Source of the DNA: Lactobacillaceae bacterium
Lineage (GTDB): Bacteria > Bacillota > Bacilli > Lactobacillales > Lactobacillaceae
NCBI GenBank assembly: GCA_902834055.1
Contig: CADFHB010000027.1
Span: 1 to 6,849 of the forward strand
Reading direction: 5' to 3'
DNA: 6,849 nucleotides
Each line of letters opens with the position of its first letter. The stretch's first letter is position 1. Below, piece after piece: positions 5,126 to 6,849 of this stretch. Under the pieces are notes generated by a model, which saw nothing but the letters and a program-made list of their open reading frames with translations, was not told where the DNA came from and searched no databases. Position numbers and translations under genes: made by a program.

Positions 5126-5207
5126 GCGGATGTGGCGGAATTGGCAGACGCGCAAGATTTAGGTTCTTGTATCTTATGATGTAAGGGTTCGAGTCCCTTC
5201 ATCCGCA
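5126..5207 (+). tRNA. tRNA-Leu (anticodon UAG)
   Basis: This is an 82-nt class II tRNA: acceptor GCGGATG (5126-5132) with CATCCGC (5200-5206) and discriminator A5207; anticodon stem CAAGA/TCTTG with loop TTTAGGT, anticodon TAG at 5160-5162; a long variable arm with a short ATC/GAT stem; T stem AAGGG/CCCTT with TTCGAGT loop. CCA is not encoded. It lies 18 nt after the tRNA-Val in the same unit. Confidence 0.97.
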
Positions 5208-5215
5208 TTATTATT

Positions 5216-5251
5216 AAACGGCTGTCCTGAAGCAAGGTACAGTCGTTTTTT
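5216..5251 (+). terminator. Intrinsic terminator of the tRNA unit
   Basis: A 10-bp stem (5216-5225 with 5239-5248, one G-U pair) with a further CCT/AGG pairing inside the loop is followed by Ts to 5251. It separates the tRNAs from ktrB. Confidence 0.88.
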
Positions 5252-5321
5252 GATTTATTTTGCGTTTGATCGCTGATATAGTTGTTCTTAGAAGTTTTAA
5301 TCGGGAAAGGAAGCCATAAAA

Positions 5322-6665
5322 ATGATCACGTTTGGTCGTTATCGCCTTTCATTCTCAAAAGCCTTGACGTTTGGGTTCTTGATCGTGATTGCAATCGGTA
5401 CGCTGCTTTTAATGCTGCCGATTGCAATCAAGCCTGGCGAGGATCCATCATTTATGACGGCATTTTTTACCGCGACCAGTGCAACCTGCGTGACTGGACT
5501 GACGCTGGTTGATACGGCGACTCACTGGTCTTTGTTTGGTCAGCTGGTAATTACGGCTTTGATTGAGATTGGCGGACTGGGTTTTATGACGTTTGCAATC
5601 ATGATGTTTTTGTTTGCGCGTCAAAAGATCAGGCTTTCAGCACGTCTGTTAGCCCAAGAATCATTGAACCTGCAGTCGCCAGCACAGATTACTATTGTCA
5701 ATCTAATCGTTGGTCTGTCACTGATCATTCAAGCTTTAGGCGCTTTGCTGCTGTGGCCTGATTTTGGCCGCCGGTTTGGTTTGATCAAGGGGCTATGGTA
5801 CAGTATCTTTCACTCGATCTCAGCTTTTTGTAATGCCGGTTTTGATCTGTTTGGCAACAGTCTGGCGTCATTTGCCGATGATACTTATGTCTTGTTTATC
5901 ATAGCGGTTTTGATTATTGCTGGCTCATTTGGTTTTTTGGTTTGGCGTGATCTATTGCTTTATCGAAAAAAGCATCGGTTGTCGCTGCATACCTCACTGG
6001 CACTGTCGACTGGCGCTATTATCCTGCTGTTATCATTGATGAGCTATCTTTTGACTGAAAATAATCTAGCTGTTCAGTTTCCACATATGTCAGTTGAGCA
6101 TCGTTTCATCAATACTGTTTTTATGGCTATTACGCCACGGACAGCCGGGCTGACGACTTTTTCCTATCAAAATCTTTCACCGGCCGGCATCGCGGTAACG
6201 GTAATCTTGATGTTTATTGGGGGGACACCAGGATCAACGGCTGGTGGGATCAAAACGACTACGGTTGGGCTGTTGACGCTGCAGAGTATTGCCACTTTAA
6301 AAGGTCAGCGCGATACGGTTTTTGGCAGACGCCGCTTTAAAGAAGAAAATATTTTTCGGGCGCTGACGCTGGTTTTTGTTGCCTTTGCAATTCTTGCCGC
6401 GGCAATCCTGCTGTTGTGTCTGACACAGCATTTGCCAGCCAATTTTACTTTGGAAGATATTATTTTTGAAGTTATGGCTGCTTTTGGGACGACGGGTATC
6501 AGCATGGGGGTTACGCCGCATTTGAATCTGTTTGGCCAACTGATCATTATGGCATTGATGTTTATCGGTCGAGTTGGCATCTATACCGTAATGTTTACGG
6601 TTTTAAATGCTCATCCAAAGCAAAAGAACTATCGCTATCCGGAAGAAGGGGTTTTGATTGGCTAA
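5322..6665 (+). CDS. ktrB: Potassium uptake protein KtrB (Trk/Ktr/HKT family membrane subunit)
   Basis: This 447-residue K+-translocating subunit is about the size of B. subtilis KtrB. It shows the four membrane-pore-membrane repeats of the family, each with a selectivity-filter glycine: TSATCVTGL (G59), SISAFCNAGFD (G173), ITPRTAGLTT (G276) and AAFGTTGISMG (G392). The flexible gating-loop segment GGTPGSTAGGIKTTT (300-314) and the last-helix arginine in FIGRVG (R417) are also present. It works as a dimer on a KtrA octamer in the plasma membrane and takes up K+, often Na+-dependent. AAAGGA (5306-5311) lies 10 nt before the ATG. The leader from the tRNA terminator is only about 70 nt, with no clear promoter (TTGATT at 5250 with TGATAT at 5274 is weak) and no room for a large riboswitch. 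Codons favour TTT over TTC (10 to 2 in the first 100 codons), unlike lysP. It overlaps ktrA by 8 bp. Confidence 0.94.
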   Translation: MITFGRYRLSFSKALTFGFLIVIAIGTLLLMLPIAIKPGEDPSFMTAFFTATSATCVTGLTLVDTATHWSLFGQLVITALIEIGGLGFMTFAIMMFLFARQKIRLSARLLAQESLNLQSPAQITIVNLIVGLSLIIQALGALLLWPDFGRRFGLIKGLWYSIFHSISAFCNAGFDLFGNSLASFADDTYVLFIIAVLIIAGSFGFLVWRDLLLYRKKHRLSLHTSLALSTGAIILLLSLMSYLLTENNLAVQFPHMSVEHRFINTVFMAITPRTAGLTTFSYQNLSPAGIAVTVILMFIGGTPGSTAGGIKTTTVGLLTLQSIATLKGQRDTVFGRRRFKEENIFRALTLVFVAFAILAAAILLLCLTQHLPANFTLEDIIFEVMAAFGTTGISMGVTPHLNLFGQLIIMALMFIGRVGIYTVMFTVLNAHPKQKNYRYPEEGVLIG

Positions 6666-6849
6666 TAAAAACAACTATGCAGTAATTGGTATCGGTCAGT
6701 TTGGCAGCTCGGTCTGTGAAACTTTAGCCGAGGCGCATCAAGATATTTTGGCCATTGATAAGAATGAAGATGTCGTCAATGAATATGCCAATATGGTAAC
6801 GCGAGCAGTCATTGCCGATGCTCAAGATGAAGAAGCGATGCGCGAGCTA
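6658..6849 (+). CDS. ktrA: KtrA potassium channel gating subunit (RCK/TrkA-N), N-terminal part
   Basis: Sixty-four codons of the regulatory partner of KtrB are present before the right edge. The translation begins MANKNNYAVIGIGQFGSSVC and has the Rossmann dinucleotide-binding motif G11-x-G13-x2-G16, with D34 at the end of strand two (LAIDKNEDVV) to hold the ribose. The pattern VTRAVIADAQDEEAMREL fits strands three and onward of RCK domains. KtrA forms a cytoplasmic octameric ring that gates KtrB in response to ATP/ADP; relatives bind c-di-AMP at a C-terminal domain not seen here. The start is TTG at 6658, inside the last codons of ktrB (stop 6663-6665), with AAGGGG (6646-6651) 6 nt upstream; this overlap implies translational coupling. 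No ATG lies near. An internal ATG (codon 46) would lose the nucleotide-binding motif. Confidence 0.93.
   Translation, partial: MANKNNYAVIGIGQFGSSVCETLAEAHQDILAIDKNEDVVNEYANMVTRAVIADAQDEEAMREL

Noticed and set aside
5041..5235. Minus-strand 64-codon open frame across the two tRNA genes (contains GYRARTCDPLLVRQ)
   Set aside because: This is the antisense translation of tRNA-Leu and tRNA-Val, a well-known false protein prediction at tRNA loci.
5387..5429. Perfect 10-bp palindrome GATTGCAATC present twice, 33 bp apart (5387-5396 and 5420-5429)
   Set aside because: Both copies encode Ile-Ala-Ile in the first ktrB membrane helix in the same frame, so codon repetition explains them. Half of the motif also appears near 252-260, which is expected by chance in AT-rich DNA.
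5282..5512. 76-codon frame over the ktrB start
   Set aside because: Out-of-frame reading of ktrB; its start is in the leader and the translation has no family features, while the ktrB frame is unmistakable.
5200..6849. Possible integrated element at the 3' end of tRNA-Leu
   Set aside because: No integrase and no repeat of the tRNA 3' end are found in the window. Only the compositional shift is kept as a finding.
1..6849. CRISPR array, insertion sequence, phage or defence system
   Set aside because: No spaced direct repeats, transposase, terminal repeats or defence-like proteins are visible; every large frame is a known housekeeping or transport family.

Overview
The window looks like chromosomal DNA of a low-to-mid GC lactic acid bacterium. 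The best guess is Lactobacillaceae, plausibly a Limosilactobacillus-type species. The signs are intrinsic terminators with U-tracts, strong Shine-Dalgarno sites, TTG starts, TGn extended -10 promoters, tRNA genes without an encoded CCA, an L-box (lysine) riboswitch in front of lysP, a lactobacillar-type deoxynucleoside kinase, and Ktr potassium uptake genes. The genus is an inference from gene content and style, not from a search.

Layout. (1) 1-225, minus strand: the first 75 codons of a cation diffusion facilitator (metal efflux) gene, running off the left edge. (2) 226-422: a divergent promoter region with overlapping face-to-face promoter candidates and short inverted repeats. (3) 423-1070: a DtxR-family metal-dependent regulator of the MntR/ScaR/SloR type, starting at TTG and ending in a terminator. 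(4) 1195-1869: a PAP2-family membrane lipid phosphatase with its own extended -10 promoter and a weak terminator. (5) 1931-2404: a small RimJ/RimL-like GNAT acetyltransferase with no obvious promoter of its own. (6) 2389-2660: promoter, lysine riboswitch aptamer and 13-bp attenuator, followed by lysP (2702-4177), the lysine permease. (7) 4324-4965: a deoxyadenosine/deoxyguanosine kinase-type enzyme for nucleoside salvage. (8) 4970-5251: a consensus promoter, a terminator hairpin that overlaps that promoter's start site, tRNA-Val(UAC), tRNA-Leu(UAG), and a terminator. (9) 5322-6849: ktrB (potassium channel subunit) and the start of ktrA (RCK gating subunit), translationally coupled by an 8-bp overlap. 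The right edge cuts ktrA.

Most transcription units are single genes bounded by terminators. The clear functional couplings are lysine sensing to lysine import (riboswitch-lysP), the KtrAB potassium uptake pair, and a possible regulatory link between the metal sensor and the divergent metal exporter. I see no mobile element, CRISPR array, toxin-antitoxin module or phage gene, and no clearly new system. The most unusual points are the terminator/tRNA-promoter overlap, the divergent metal-homeostasis promoter region, and an apparent change in base and codon use at the tRNA/ktrB junction.
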